Positions 53,231-63,610 are shown, counted from the first letter of the stretch. The stretch: 64,000 bases of DNA from CAMLFJ01 sp040902305 (GCA_040902305.1 JBBDXN010000137.1:1-64000), one strand, 5' to 3'. The notes: generated by a model not told the origin, from the letters alone. Program-made: numbers and translations.

Positions 53231-53242
53231 GCGCCCGCGGCG

Positions 53243-53779
53243 GTGGACCGGCGCCTCGGTCGCATCCTGATCTCCCGCGACGAGATCGCGGCCCGCGTGA
53301 CCGAGCTGGGGGAGGCCATCGGCCGCGACTACGCCGGCCGGGCGCCGCTGCTGGTCGGCGTGCTCAAGGGGGCGGTCGTCTTCACGGCCGATCTGCTCCG
53401 CGCCATCCCGCTGCCCGGCGCGATGGACTTCATGGCGGTCTCCTCCTACGGCTCCGGCACCCGCTCCTCCGGCGTGGTGCGTCTGACCGCGGACCTGTCC
53501 ATCTCTATCGAGGGCCGGGACGTGATCATCGTGGAGGACGTCATCGACTCCGGCCGGACCATCAGCTACCTGCGCCGCAACCTGGCGACCCGGCATCCCC
53601 GCAGCCTGGCCCTCTGCGGGCTGCTCGACAAGGTCTCCCGCCGGGAGGTGGAGGTGGACGTGGACTACGTCGGGTTCGCCATCCCGGACGAATTCGTGGT
53701 GGGCTACGGGCTCGACCACGACGGCTGGCACCGCGAGCTGCCAGATCTCGCGGTCCTGGAGCCCGCCGCGCCGGCCTGA
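53243..53779 (+). CDS. hpt: Hypoxanthine (guanine) phosphoribosyltransferase
   Basis: A 178-residue purine-salvage enzyme transferring phosphoribosyl from PRPP to hypoxanthine or guanine. The PRPP-binding motif VIIVEDVIDSGRTI carries the paired acidic residues, the early LLVGVLKGAVVFTADLLR segment and the C-terminal DYVGFAIPDEFVVGYGLDHD are family-typical. GTG 53243 starts it, in an operon-like spacing after the SPOR gene. ftsH follows after 53 bases, a very common hpt-ftsH order. Confidence 0.95.
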   Translation: MDRRLGRILISRDEIAARVTELGEAIGRDYAGRAPLLVGVLKGAVVFTADLLRAIPLPGAMDFMAVSSYGSGTRSSGVVRLTADLSISIEGRDVIIVEDVIDSGRTISYLRRNLATRHPRSLALCGLLDKVSRREVEVDVDYVGFAIPDEFVVGYGLDHDGWHRELPDLAVLEPAAPA

Positions 53780-53819
53780 TCCCCCTCGGGCCCCCCCCCG
53801 CCGCCCTCGCGCCCTATGG

Positions 53820-53825
53820 TATGAT
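53820..53825 (+). promoter_or_regulatory. Candidate -10 box upstream of ftsH
   Basis: TATGAT ends 7 bases before ATG 53833, with no ribosome site between. It matches TATAAT at five of six positions. A C-rich tract upstream leaves no visible -35 element. Confidence 0.35.
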
Positions 53826-53832
53826 TCCCGGC

Positions 53833-55644
<1,812 letters not shown>

Positions 55645-55695
55645 CGGGAAGGGCAGCCCGCGAGGGGTGTCTTACGAACCCGCCCCTCTTTCTAA

Positions 55696-55722
55696 TGCGG
55701 GGGCCCAGAAATGGCCCCCGCA
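55696..55722 (+). terminator. Strong hairpin downstream of ftsH
   Basis: TGCGGGGGCC (55696-55705), loop CAGAAAT and GGCCCCCGCA (55713-55722) form a perfect 10-bp stem about 50 bases after the ftsH stop. No T-run follows. The rest of the 187-base gap holds no gene that I can see. Confidence 0.5.
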
Positions 55723-55831
55723 CTCCCCCAGTGGCGGACAACCCGCGAGTCTGGATCAGCTTCGAAACGGCAAATTCCGGCTCCCGCCCGTACCCGATGC
55801 GGTGATAAGTTAGGGCTGGAGCAATCCCCCT

Positions 55832-56683
55832 ATGAACCGCGCGATCGTGGCAGGAGTGTCGGTGGGCGACGGCCTGGACGTGGCCGTCGTGGGGGTGCTC
55901 AACGTGAGCCCGGAGTCGTTCTACCCGGGCTCGGTGGTGGCCGATGCCGATCGGCTGCTGCAGGCCGCGGAGGCCATGGCCCGGGCCGGGGCCGCCTGGG
56001 TGGACGTGGGGGCGATGTCCACGGCGCCCTATCTGGCCGCCCGCATCCCCGAAGCCCAGGAGGCCGACCGGCTCCACTGGGCGGTGGGGCTACTCACCAC
56101 CAAGCTCGGCCTGCCCGTGTCGGCCGACGTGAGCCGCGTGGGGCCGGCCCGGGCCGCTCTCGAGGCCGGGGCCCGCGTGATCAACGACGTGACCGGCCTG
56201 GCCGGCGACCCGGCCCTGGCCCGGCTCGCGGCCGAGGCGGGGGCGGCGCTGGTCGTCATGGCCTCGCCCGCCGCGGCGCCCTCGGTCGGGGACCCGGGCG
56301 CGACCGTGCGGGCCTCGCTCGAGCGCAGCCTGGCCCTCACGCGGACCGCCGGGATCCCCGACGAGCGCGTCCTGGTGGACCCGGGCATCGGCTTCTTTCG
56401 CGGGGAGGCCGTGGCCTGGCCCGACTGGGATTGCCGCGTGCTGGCGGGGCTGCCGGCGCTGCGCGCCCTCGGCCGGCCGCTCCACGTCGGCGTCTCCCGC
56501 AAGTCCTTCATCGGCGCGCTGGCGGCGGTGGATGACCCCGCGGGGCGCCTGCCTGGCACGCTGGCCGCGACGGCGGCGGCCGTGCTGGGGGGCGCCCACG
56601 TGATCCGGGCCCATGACGTGGCCGAGACGGTGCAGGCCGTCCGCGTGGCCCAGGCCATCCACCGCGCCTGCGAGCGCCGGTAG
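55832..56683 (+). CDS. folP: Dihydropteroate synthase-like pterin-binding protein
   Basis: A 283-residue TIM-barrel protein of the pterin-binding family. It has VVGVLNVSPESFYPGS, ARVINDVTGLAGDP, ILVDPGIGFF-like VLVDPGIGFF and GVSRKSFIG with the catalytic Lys. The loop that in canonical FolP reads DIGGESTRPG is DVGAMSTAPY, so the residues around the pABA-binding Ser-Thr-Arg are altered (Arg to Ala). It could be a divergent FolP or another methyl-THF/pterin enzyme. It precedes cdaA by 6 bases, the same place folP holds beside glmM in many genomes, which favours FolP. Confidence 0.8.
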   Translation: MNRAIVAGVSVGDGLDVAVVGVLNVSPESFYPGSVVADADRLLQAAEAMARAGAAWVDVGAMSTAPYLAARIPEAQEADRLHWAVGLLTTKLGLPVSADVSRVGPARAALEAGARVINDVTGLAGDPALARLAAEAGAALVVMASPAAAPSVGDPGATVRASLERSLALTRTAGIPDERVLVDPGIGFFRGEAVAWPDWDCRVLAGLPALRALGRPLHVGVSRKSFIGALAAVDDPAGRLPGTLAATAAAVLGGAHVIRAHDVAETVQAVRVAQAIHRACERR

Positions 56684-56689
56684 ATCCCC

Positions 56690-57511
56690 ATGTGGCCCGT
56701 GCTCCAGACCTTCCGGCTCCGCGACGCCGTCGACATCTTGGTGGTGGCGCTCGTGCTCTACCGGGTCTTCGTGATGTTCAAGGAGACGCGCGCGGTGCAG
56801 ATGCTCCTGGGCCTGGCCGGCCTGATGCTCGCGTCGTTCGCGGCGCGCCACTTCGAGCTCTTCAGCACGACCTGGCTGCTCGACAACTTCTGGTCGTTCT
56901 GGGTGCTCGCCCTGATCGTGCTGTTCCAGCCCGAGCTGCGCCGGGCGCTCTCACGCCTCGGCGAGAGCCGGCTCCTCCAGGGCATCACGCTCGGGGCGCG
57001 CGAGGAGCGTGACCACCTCATCGACGACGTCATCAAGGCCGGCGACGCGCTGGCCAGCAAGCGCATCGGCGCCCTCATCGTGCTCGAGCGCAGCACGGGG
57101 CTGCGCAACTACGCGGAGCTCGGCGTGCCGCTCGACGCGCTGGTCTCCGCGGACCTGCTCGTGAGCCTGTTCCTGCCGTATTCCCCGCTGCACGACGGGG
57201 CCGCCTTCATCCGGGGGGACCGGGTGGCCGCGGCCGGCTGCTTCCTGCCGCTCTCCCGCAATACCCAGCTCGGCCGGCACATGGGCACCCGGCACCGGGC
57301 CGGTCTCGGGCTGGCCGAGGAGACCGACGCGGTCGTGCTGATCGTCTCCGAGGAGACCGGCCGCATCTCGCTCGCGGTGGACGGGCAGATGGAGTCGCCG
57401 CTCGACCTCGAGGCGCTCCGCCGCCGCTTGGCCGAGCTCTTCTCGCTGGAGGACGCGGCGATGTCGCGGACCGCGTGGTGGGAGCCGGCGCGGGAGTGGC
57501 TCCGCAAATGA
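56690..57511 (+). CDS. cdaA: Diadenylate cyclase CdaA
   Basis: A 273-residue membrane enzyme synthesising cyclic di-AMP from two ATP. Three N-terminal helices (about 13-32, 39-58 and 62-82) lead to a DisA_N domain with LHDGAAFIRGDRV and GTRHRAGLGLAEETDAV, the DGA and RHR motifs needed for activity. The gene order cdaA-ybbR(cdaR)-glmM is the classic conserved operon linking c-di-AMP to cell-wall and osmotic control. ATG 56690 follows folP by 6 bases; the stop overlaps ybbR by 4. Confidence 0.95.
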   Translation: MWPVLQTFRLRDAVDILVVALVLYRVFVMFKETRAVQMLLGLAGLMLASFAARHFELFSTTWLLDNFWSFWVLALIVLFQPELRRALSRLGESRLLQGITLGAREERDHLIDDVIKAGDALASKRIGALIVLERSTGLRNYAELGVPLDALVSADLLVSLFLPYSPLHDGAAFIRGDRVAAAGCFLPLSRNTQLGRHMGTRHRAGLGLAEETDAVVLIVSEETGRISLAVDGQMESPLDLEALRRRLAELFSLEDAAMSRTAWWEPAREWLRK

Positions 57512-57885
57512 GCGCGCTCACGCGGCAGTGGGAGCTCAAGCTGCTCGCCCTGGGTGTTTCCATGGTGCTCTGGGCCTTCGTCATGACCTCCGAGAAGGCG
57601 GACCTCATCATGGCCGCGCCGCTCGAGCTGGACAATATCCCGGCCGGGCTCGAGGTGAAGGGGGAGCGGCCCACCAGCGTGGACGTGCAGCTCCACGGCC
57701 TGCGCGGGGTGCTGTCGCGCCTCGGGACCGATCGCGTGAAGGCGCGGCTCAACCTGGCCGGCTCGAAGGCCGGCGAGGTGATCGTGAGCATCCTCCCCGA
57801 GCAGATCACGGTGCCGCCCGGCATCACGGTGGTGCGGGTGAATCCCTCCCGCGTGCGCCTCGTCCTCGGATCCGCCCGCTCGTGA
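57508..57885 (+). CDS. Short YbbR-domain protein (CdaR-like)
   Basis: A 125-residue protein with an N-terminal helix (LKLLALGVSMVLWAFV) and a single YbbR domain (PLELDNIPAGLEV, SVDVQLHGLRGVLSRLG, ITVPPGITVVRVNPSRVRLVL split). Firmicute CdaR proteins usually have several YbbR repeats on an extracytoplasmic stalk; here there is one. Its position between cdaA and glmM, with 4-bp overlaps on both sides, makes it the probable CdaA modulator. Confidence 0.85.
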   Translation: MSALTRQWELKLLALGVSMVLWAFVMTSEKADLIMAAPLELDNIPAGLEVKGERPTSVDVQLHGLRGVLSRLGTDRVKARLNLAGSKAGEVIVSILPEQITVPPGITVVRVNPSRVRLVLGSARS

Positions 57886-59231
57886 GCCGCCTCTTCGGCA
57901 CCGACGGCATCCGGGGCCTCGCCAATACGCCTCCGCTGACCACCGAGCTGGCCTTCCGGCTGGGGCGGCAGCTCGTGGCCACCTTGCTCGAGCATCACGG
58001 GGCCACCAAGACTCGATTGGTCGTCGGGCGGGACACGCGGCTCTCCGGGCCGATGCTGGAAGGCGCCCTGGTGGCCGGCGCGCTCTCCGCGGGCGGCGAT
58101 GTCTACGCGGTGGGCGTGCTGCCGACGCCCGCGATCGCCTATCTCACCCGTCGCCTCGAGGCGCACGGCGGCGTGGTGCTCTCGGCCTCGCACAATCCCT
58201 TCGAGGACAACGGCATCAAGATCTTCTCCTCCGAGGGCGCGAAGTTCCCCGACGCCTGGGAAGAGGAGATCGAGGCGCGGCTCGACGGCCGGGACATCGC
58301 GCCGTGGCCGACGGGGGTGCACATCGGCCGGCTCGTCCCGCACGAGACCGCGGAGGCCGACTACATCGCGCACGCGCGCGCCGCCTGCCCCCACGATCTG
58401 CGGGGCCTCCGCGTCGTGCTGGACTGTGCCCACGGGGCCACGTACCGGGTGGCGCCGGAGGTCTTCCGCCGCCTGGGCGCCGACGTGCGGGTGATGAACG
58501 CGAGCCCGGATGGCCAGAACATCAACCTGGGAGCGGGGGCCCTCCATCCGGAGGCGCTGCAGAAGGAGGTGCTCCGCGCGCGGGCGCACCTCGGGATCGC
58601 CTTCGACGGCGACGGCGACCGGCTCATCTCGGTGGACGAGCAGGGTCAGATCCGCGACGGCGACTACGTGCTGGCCATCTGCGGGCGGCATCTCGCGACG
58701 AGCGGCCGGCTCAAGGGCGGCATCGTGGTCACCACCGTGATGGCCAACCTCGCCCTCGACCGCGTCCTCACCCGGGCCGGCATCGGCATCGCCAAGGTCG
58801 CGGTCGGCGACCGGTACGTCCTGGAGGAGATGCTGCGCATCGGGGCCAACCTCGGCGGCGAGCAGTCCGGGCATCTGCTCTTCCTCGACCACACCACCAC
58901 CGGCGACGGGATCGTCTCCGCGCTCCAGCTCATCGGGGTCATGCAGGAGACCAAGGCCCCGCTGAGCGAGCTGTCGCAGTGCCTGGTGAAGTTCCCTCAG
59001 GTGCTCGTCAACGTGCCGGTGACGAGCAAGCCGCCGGTGGACACCATTCCGGGGCTGGCGGAGCGCGCGAAGGGCCTCGAGGCCGAGATGAACGGGGCGG
59101 GGCGCATCCTGCTCCGCTATTCCGGGACCGAAACGCTCCTGCGCGTGATGATCGAGGGCGAGGAGCAGGCGCGCATCGAGCGCATGGCCGAGGAGCTGGC
59201 CGGGCTCGTGCGCCGGGCCATCGGGGCATGA
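57882..59231 (+). CDS. glmM: Phosphoglucosamine mutase
   Basis: A 449-residue enzyme converting glucosamine-6-phosphate to glucosamine-1-phosphate for peptidoglycan and LPS precursors. It has FGTDGIRG at the N-terminus, the catalytic phosphoserine in LSASHNPFEDNG (Ser about 103), metal loop FDGDGDR, sugar-binding GGEQSGH and the phosphate-binding RYSGTE near the C-terminus. GTG 57882 overlaps the ybbR stop. CdaA is known to interact with GlmM in other bacteria, so cotranscription is meaningful. Confidence 0.96.
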   Translation: MSRLFGTDGIRGLANTPPLTTELAFRLGRQLVATLLEHHGATKTRLVVGRDTRLSGPMLEGALVAGALSAGGDVYAVGVLPTPAIAYLTRRLEAHGGVVLSASHNPFEDNGIKIFSSEGAKFPDAWEEEIEARLDGRDIAPWPTGVHIGRLVPHETAEADYIAHARAACPHDLRGLRVVLDCAHGATYRVAPEVFRRLGADVRVMNASPDGQNINLGAGALHPEALQKEVLRARAHLGIAFDGDGDRLISVDEQGQIRDGDYVLAICGRHLATSGRLKGGIVVTTVMANLALDRVLTRAGIGIAKVAVGDRYVLEEMLRIGANLGGEQSGHLLFLDHTTTGDGIVSALQLIGVMQETKAPLSELSQCLVKFPQVLVNVPVTSKPPVDTIPGLAERAKGLEAEMNGAGRILLRYSGTETLLRVMIEGEEQARIERMAEELAGLVRRAIGA

Positions 59232-59641
59232 GCCGGGTGCTCGGCATCGGTGTCGATCTCACCCAGATGCCCCGCATGCGCCGGGTGGTGGCGCGCTGGG
59301 ACGAGCGCTTCCTCCACCGCGTGTTCACGGAGGACGAGATCGCGTACTGCCGCCGGCGTCGCGACCCCATCCCGCACTTCGCGGCCCGCTTCGCGGCCAA
59401 GGAGGCCACGCTCAAGGCGCTCGGCACCGGGCTGCGCATGGGCATGAGCTGGCGCGAGCTCGAAGTCCGGCGCGAGCGTGGGCAGGCGCCCACCATGACG
59501 CTCAGCGGCCGGTGCCGCGCGATTGCCCTCGCCAAGGGCGGGGAGCAGGTGCTGCTCTCGCTGACCCACGACGGCGACTACGCGATGGCGCAGGCCATGC
59601 TGATCGGCGCCGGCACCGATGACGAGGCGAGGCTCCGGTAG
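59228..59641 (+). CDS. acpS: Holo-[acyl-carrier-protein] synthase
   Basis: A 137-residue phosphopantetheinyl transferase that activates acyl carrier protein. GIGVDLTQMPRMR with its metal-binding Asp, FTEDEIAYC, RFAAKEATLKALGTG (catalytic Glu/Lys) and LSLTHDGDYAMA are all present. ATG 59228 overlaps the glmM stop by 4 bases. The next gene begins inside its 3' end. Confidence 0.95.
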   Translation: MSRVLGIGVDLTQMPRMRRVVARWDERFLHRVFTEDEIAYCRRRRDPIPHFAARFAAKEATLKALGTGLRMGMSWRELEVRRERGQAPTMTLSGRCRAIALAKGGEQVLLSLTHDGDYAMAQAMLIGAGTDDEARLR

Positions 59642-60413
59642 CCTCGTGGTCGGTCTCGCCCTCTTCGTCCAGGGCTGCGCGGGGCTGATCGCGGGGAAGG
59701 ACTCGGCCGAGGCGCCGCCCGCCGCACCGGCGCCGCCCCGGGTCGCCACGCCGGGCGGTCGCCTCCAGGTCGAGAAGGGCCGGGCGGGCCTCGTGGTGGC
59801 GGCGCCCCACGGCAGCACCGACACCGCCACCGACGTGATGGGGCGCGACCTCGCGCAGCTCACCGGCTTCGGCCTGGTCGTCGCCACCGGCTATTCCCAT
59901 CTCGACGGGGATGGCCGGCGCTACAATGTCAATCGCCCGACCGAGAGCGTGCCCGGCGCCGCCGCGCGCCTCGAACTGGAGACCGAGGCCGCGCGCCAGG
60001 TCTACCAGGCCTATCGTGGTCACGTGGCCGTGGCGGCGCAGGGCGCGCTCCGCCTCTACGTGGAGGTGCACGGCAACAGCCGCCCGGAGAGCGCGGGCCG
60101 CGTGGAGATCGCCACGGTGGGGGTGAGCCGCGGGGACGCCTGGCGGCTCAAGACGCTGCTGGAGCTGATCCGCGACAGCCGGGTGCCGCCGGAGGGCGAC
60201 GTGCCGCGGCTCGACGTCTGGGTGGAAGCGCAGGATCCCGTCTGGTACACCGCGTCCGCGGCCAAGCAGTCGGGCATCCTCGCCCAGACCGCGCTGGCCC
60301 TGCACATCGAGCTGCCGCGCCTGGCGCGGACCACCCACCGGGAGGCCTACACGCTGGTGCTCGCCGACTTTCTGATCCAGTCGGCGACCCTGCTGCTGCC
60401 GCCTCCGCGCTGA
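59619..60413 (+). CDS. Putative lipoprotein with N-formylglutamate-amidohydrolase-like motifs
   Basis: A 264-residue protein whose start (ATG 59619) lies 23 bases inside acpS. The N-terminus has a hydrophobic stretch ending in a lipobox-like VQGC (Cys20), so it is probably a lipoprotein. The mature part contains APHGSTDTATDVMGRDL, YSHLDGDGRRYNVNRPTE and VEVHGNSRPES, reminiscent of the metal-site and 'NxNRP' motifs of N-formylglutamate amidohydrolase/zinc-amidase folds. I do not recognise the exact family. Being embedded between acpS and nnr in a tight core operon suggests a conserved envelope role. Confidence 0.6.
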   Translation: MTRRGSGSLVVGLALFVQGCAGLIAGKDSAEAPPAAPAPPRVATPGGRLQVEKGRAGLVVAAPHGSTDTATDVMGRDLAQLTGFGLVVATGYSHLDGDGRRYNVNRPTESVPGAAARLELETEAARQVYQAYRGHVAVAAQGALRLYVEVHGNSRPESAGRVEIATVGVSRGDAWRLKTLLELIRDSRVPPEGDVPRLDVWVEAQDPVWYTASAAKQSGILAQTALALHIELPRLARTTHREAYTLVLADFLIQSATLLLPPPR

Positions 60414-60418
60414 CCGCC

Positions 60419-61993
60419 GTGCTGCCCGTCTTCACCGCCGCGGAGATGCGGGCGCTCGACGCGCGCGCCATCCGTGACCTCGGCATTCCCGGCTCCCGCC
60501 TCATGGACAATGCCGGCTCGGCCGCCGCGGCCTCCATCACCCGCCATCTCGCGCCCATCCGCGGGAAGTCGGTCGTGATCGCCTGCGGCAAGGGCAACAA
60601 CGGCGGCGACGGCTTCGTGGTGGCCCGCCGCCTGCGGGCCCGCGGCGCGGTGGTGCGCGTCTTCCTCGTGGCCGGGCGCGCCGAGGTGCGCGGCGACGCG
60701 GCCGATGCGCTCGCGCGCTGGCGGGGCCGCGTGGAGGAGATCCGCTCGGCGCGCGACCTGAGCGTGCTGGCGCGCGCGCTCGACCGGGCCGACGGGGTGG
60801 TGGACGCGCTGCTCGGCACCGGTCTCACCGACGGCGCCCGCGGGCTGGTCGCCGCGAGCATCGACCTGATCAATCGAACGTGTGGGCGCGAAGGCGGCCG
60901 CTCGGGGGTGCCGGTGTTCGCCGTCGACCTACCCTCGGGCCTCTCCGCGGATCACGGGACGCTCCTGGGTCCGACGATCGCGGCCTCCCGCACCCTCACC
61001 TTCGCCGGCCTCAAGCGGAGCCTGCTGCTCCATCCGGCCGCCGCCCGGGCCGGCGCGGTCGAGATCGCGGACATCGGGGTGGCCGCGGAGGAGACGCGGC
61101 GGGGCGTCGCGACATGGCAGCTCGAGGCCGCCGACGCGCGCGCGTGCTTCCCGCCGCGGGAGCGGGATGCCCACAAGGGGCGCTTCGGTCACCTGCTGAT
61201 CGTGGCGGGCTCGCTCGGCAAGACCGGCGCCGCCGTGCTCGCCGGCCGCGCCGCGCTGCGGGCCGGTGTCGGTCTCTGCACGATCGCGGCGCCGGCGTCC
61301 CAGCAGCCGATCGTCGCCGCGCAGGCCCCCGAGTACATGACCGAGGCGCTACCCGAGACCGCGGCGCGGAGCCTCGCGCGGGAGGCGAAGGAGCGGGTGC
61401 TCGCGCTGGCGCGGCGGATGGACGCGGTGGCGCTCGGACCCGGGCTCTCGCTCGACCCGGAGACCCAGGACCTGGCCCGCGCGCTCATCCTCGAGGTGGA
61501 GCGGCCCATGGTGGTGGACGCGGACGCGCTGAGCGCCCTGGCCGGCCACCTCGACCTGCTCGCCCGCGCCGCCGGGCCGCGCGCGCTCACCCCGCACCCC
61601 GGCGAGATGGCCCGCATGCTCGCGGTCGGCATCGACGCCGTCCAGGCCGATCGTCTGGAGATCACGCGCGCCGTCAGCCGCGAGCACCGCGTGGCGCTCG
61701 CGCTCAAGGGGGCGGGCACCGTGATCGGCGGCCCCGACGGCCACGTGGCGATCAACCCCACCGGCAACCCGGGCATGGCCAAGGGCGGCTCGGGCGACGT
61801 GCTCACCGGGATCGTGGGCGCGCTGCTCGCCCGTGGCGTCGAGCCGGAGGCCGCGCTCCGAGGCGGCTGCTACGTCCACGGGCTCGCCGGGGACCTGGCC
61901 GCGCGCGAGCACGGCGAGATCGCGATGATCGCGGGGGACATCATCGAGCAGCTCCCGGCGGCGCTGCACGCGCTGACGGCCGCGGGCGCATGA
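60419..61993 (+). CDS. nnr: Bifunctional NAD(P)H-hydrate epimerase/dehydratase
   Basis: A 524-residue metabolite-repair fusion. The N-terminal YjeF_N epimerase (about 1-220) has GSRLMDNAG, GKGNNGGDGFVVAR and the DLPSGLSADHG loop. The C-terminal dehydratase (about 240-515, ribokinase-like) has HKGRFGHLLIVAGS, GPGLS, DADALSAL, LTPHPGEMARML and KGGSGDVLTGIVG with the catalytic Asp. It restores damaged NAD(P)HX to NAD(P)H. GTG 60419 starts 5 bases after the lipoprotein stop. tsaE overlaps by 4 bases. Confidence 0.96.
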   Translation: MLPVFTAAEMRALDARAIRDLGIPGSRLMDNAGSAAAASITRHLAPIRGKSVVIACGKGNNGGDGFVVARRLRARGAVVRVFLVAGRAEVRGDAADALARWRGRVEEIRSARDLSVLARALDRADGVVDALLGTGLTDGARGLVAASIDLINRTCGREGGRSGVPVFAVDLPSGLSADHGTLLGPTIAASRTLTFAGLKRSLLLHPAAARAGAVEIADIGVAAEETRRGVATWQLEAADARACFPPRERDAHKGRFGHLLIVAGSLGKTGAAVLAGRAALRAGVGLCTIAAPASQQPIVAAQAPEYMTEALPETAARSLAREAKERVLALARRMDAVALGPGLSLDPETQDLARALILEVERPMVVDADALSALAGHLDLLARAAGPRALTPHPGEMARMLAVGIDAVQADRLEITRAVSREHRVALALKGAGTVIGGPDGHVAINPTGNPGMAKGGSGDVLTGIVGALLARGVEPEAALRGGCYVHGLAGDLAAREHGEIAMIAGDIIEQLPAALHALTAAGA

Positions 61994-62430
61994 GCGCGGA
62001 GACGCTGATCTCGCGGAGCCCCGAGGAGACCCAGGCCATCGGCGAGCGTCTAGGGGCGCGGCTCGGGCCCGGCGCGGTGATCGCGTGCACCGGGGAGCTG
62101 GGGGCGGGGAAGACGTGCTTCCTACAGGGGCTGGCCCGCGGGCTCGGCGTCACTGGCCCGGTGACGAGCCCGACCTTCGTCCTGGTCAACCAGTATCGCG
62201 GCCGGCTCCCGGTGTACCATCTCGACGCCTACCGCACCGGCAGCCTCACCGAGCTGGTCGATCTGGGGCTCGAGGAGATGCTGCACGGCGACGGGGTGAC
62301 CGTGATCGAGTGGGCCGACAAGCTGCGGCCGCTCCTGCCCGCCCGCACGATCCACGTGCACATCAGCGGGCTCGGCGACGAGCCGCGGCAGATCGTGATC
62401 GAGGAGCCCGTATCCGATCCGCGTCATTGA
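61990..62430 (+). CDS. tsaE: tRNA threonylcarbamoyladenosine biosynthesis ATPase TsaE
   Basis: A 146-residue P-loop ATPase acting with TsaB and TsaD to make t6A37 in tRNA. Walker A TGELGAGKTCF, TSPTFVLVNQYRG, VYHLDAYRTGS and VIEWADKLRPLLP are family hallmarks. ATG 61990 overlaps the nnr stop, an order found in many bacteria (nnr-tsaE). Confidence 0.96.
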   Translation: MSAETLISRSPEETQAIGERLGARLGPGAVIACTGELGAGKTCFLQGLARGLGVTGPVTSPTFVLVNQYRGRLPVYHLDAYRTGSLTELVDLGLEEMLHGDGVTVIEWADKLRPLLPARTIHVHISGLGDEPRQIVIEEPVSDPRH

Positions 62431-62462
62431 CCCCTTGCGCCGCCGCATGGTACGGCACTGGC

Positions 62463-63152
62463 ATGGCCGCGGCCGGCAACGGGATCGGGCAATGGCCCGC
62501 GGAGGACCGCCCGCGCGAGCGGCTGTATCACAAGGGCGCCGACTCGCTGGCCGACGCGGAGCTCCTGGCCATCCAGCTCGGCAGCGGCCTCGCCGGGCGC
62601 AGCGCCATGGACATGGCGCGGGACCTGCTGACCCGCTATGGCTCGCTCTCGGGTCTGGCGGGCCGCGGGGTGGCCGAGCTGGGCGCGGTGCGGGGGGTCG
62701 GGCCGGTGAAGGCGGGGCGGCTGGCCGCCGCCTTCGAGATCACGCGGCGGCTGCGCTCGCGCAACGGCGAGGCGCGGGTGGTGCTGGGCAGCCCGGAGCA
62801 GGTCTTCGCGCGCTACGGGCCGCTCATGGAGGATCTCAAGAAGGAGGTGTTCCGGGTGGCGCTGCTCGACGCCCAGAACGGTCTGCTGCGCGACGTCGTC
62901 GTCTCGGAGGGCACCCTGTCCGCGAGCCTCGTGCACCCGCGCGAAGTCTTCAAGCCGGCCATCCTGGAGTCGGCCGCCTCGATCATCCTTCTGCACAACC
63001 ACCCGAGCGGCGATCCGACGCCGAGCCGCGAGGACCTCCGGCTCACCAAGCAGCTCGTGGAGTGCTCGCAGCTACTCGACCTGCGCATCCACGATCATGT
63101 CATCATCGGCCGGGAGCGGTTCATCAGCCTCGCCCAGCGCGGGGCCCTTTGA
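62463..63152 (+). CDS. radC: RadC/JAB-domain (UPF0758) protein
   Basis: A 229-residue RadC-type protein. The N-terminal helix-hairpin-helix region (about 20-90: LADAELLAIQLGSG, VRGVGPVKAGRL) is followed by a JAB/JAMM metalloprotease-like domain with LLHNHPSGDPTPSRED (HxHx10D zinc pattern) and an upstream Glu in VSEGTLSASLVHPREVF. Despite the name, a direct DNA-repair role is not established. ATG 62463 was chosen; ATG 62447 is out of this frame. It lies 32 bases after tsaE. Confidence 0.93.
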   Translation: MAAAGNGIGQWPAEDRPRERLYHKGADSLADAELLAIQLGSGLAGRSAMDMARDLLTRYGSLSGLAGRGVAELGAVRGVGPVKAGRLAAAFEITRRLRSRNGEARVVLGSPEQVFARYGPLMEDLKKEVFRVALLDAQNGLLRDVVVSEGTLSASLVHPREVFKPAILESAASIILLHNHPSGDPTPSREDLRLTKQLVECSQLLDLRIHDHVIIGRERFISLAQRGAL

Positions 63153-63166
63153 AAGGGGGTCGGTCC

Positions 63167-63610
63167 ATGAAGATCCAGGGGGTGGGACACGTGGTGCTGA
63201 AGGTTCGGGATCTCGACCGCTCGGCCCGGTTCTACACCGGGGTGCTCGGGCTCAAGGAAGTGGCGCGCTTTCCGGGCCGGATGGTCTTCTTCTCGGCCGG
63301 GACCAACCATCACGACCTGGCCGTGATGGCGGTGGAGCCCGACGCCCCGAACCCGCCGGACCAGGCGGTCGGGCTGGCGCACGTGGCGCTGAAGATCGGC
63401 GATTCGCTGGATACCCTTCGGGAGGCTCAGGCGATCCTGGAGGCCAGCGCGGTGAAGATCCGCGGCCTCCGGGACCACCGCGTCAGCCAGTCCATCTACC
63501 TGGAGGACCCAGACGGCAACACGATCGAGCTGTTCGTGGACGCGGACCCCGCCATCTGGTCCGAGGACCCGACGACGGTGGCCACCTCGAAACCGCTAAC
63601 CCTTGGCTAG
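63167..63610 (+). CDS. VOC-superfamily (glyoxalase/dioxygenase-like) protein
   Basis: A 147-residue protein with two beta-alpha-beta-beta-beta units: VGHVVLKVRDLDRSARFYTGVLGL at the start, then NHHDLAVMAV, VGLAHVALKIGD and SIYLEDPDGNTIELFVDA. Metal ligands would be the His in GHV and AHV and the Glu in IELF, as in glyoxalase I and extradiol dioxygenases. The substrate is unknown. A GGGGGT-type ribosome site precedes ATG 63167. Its 3' end overlaps the convergent small gene by 15 bases. Confidence 0.88.
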   Translation: MKIQGVGHVVLKVRDLDRSARFYTGVLGLKEVARFPGRMVFFSAGTNHHDLAVMAVEPDAPNPPDQAVGLAHVALKIGDSLDTLREAQAILEASAVKIRGLRDHRVSQSIYLEDPDGNTIELFVDADPAIWSEDPTTVATSKPLTLG

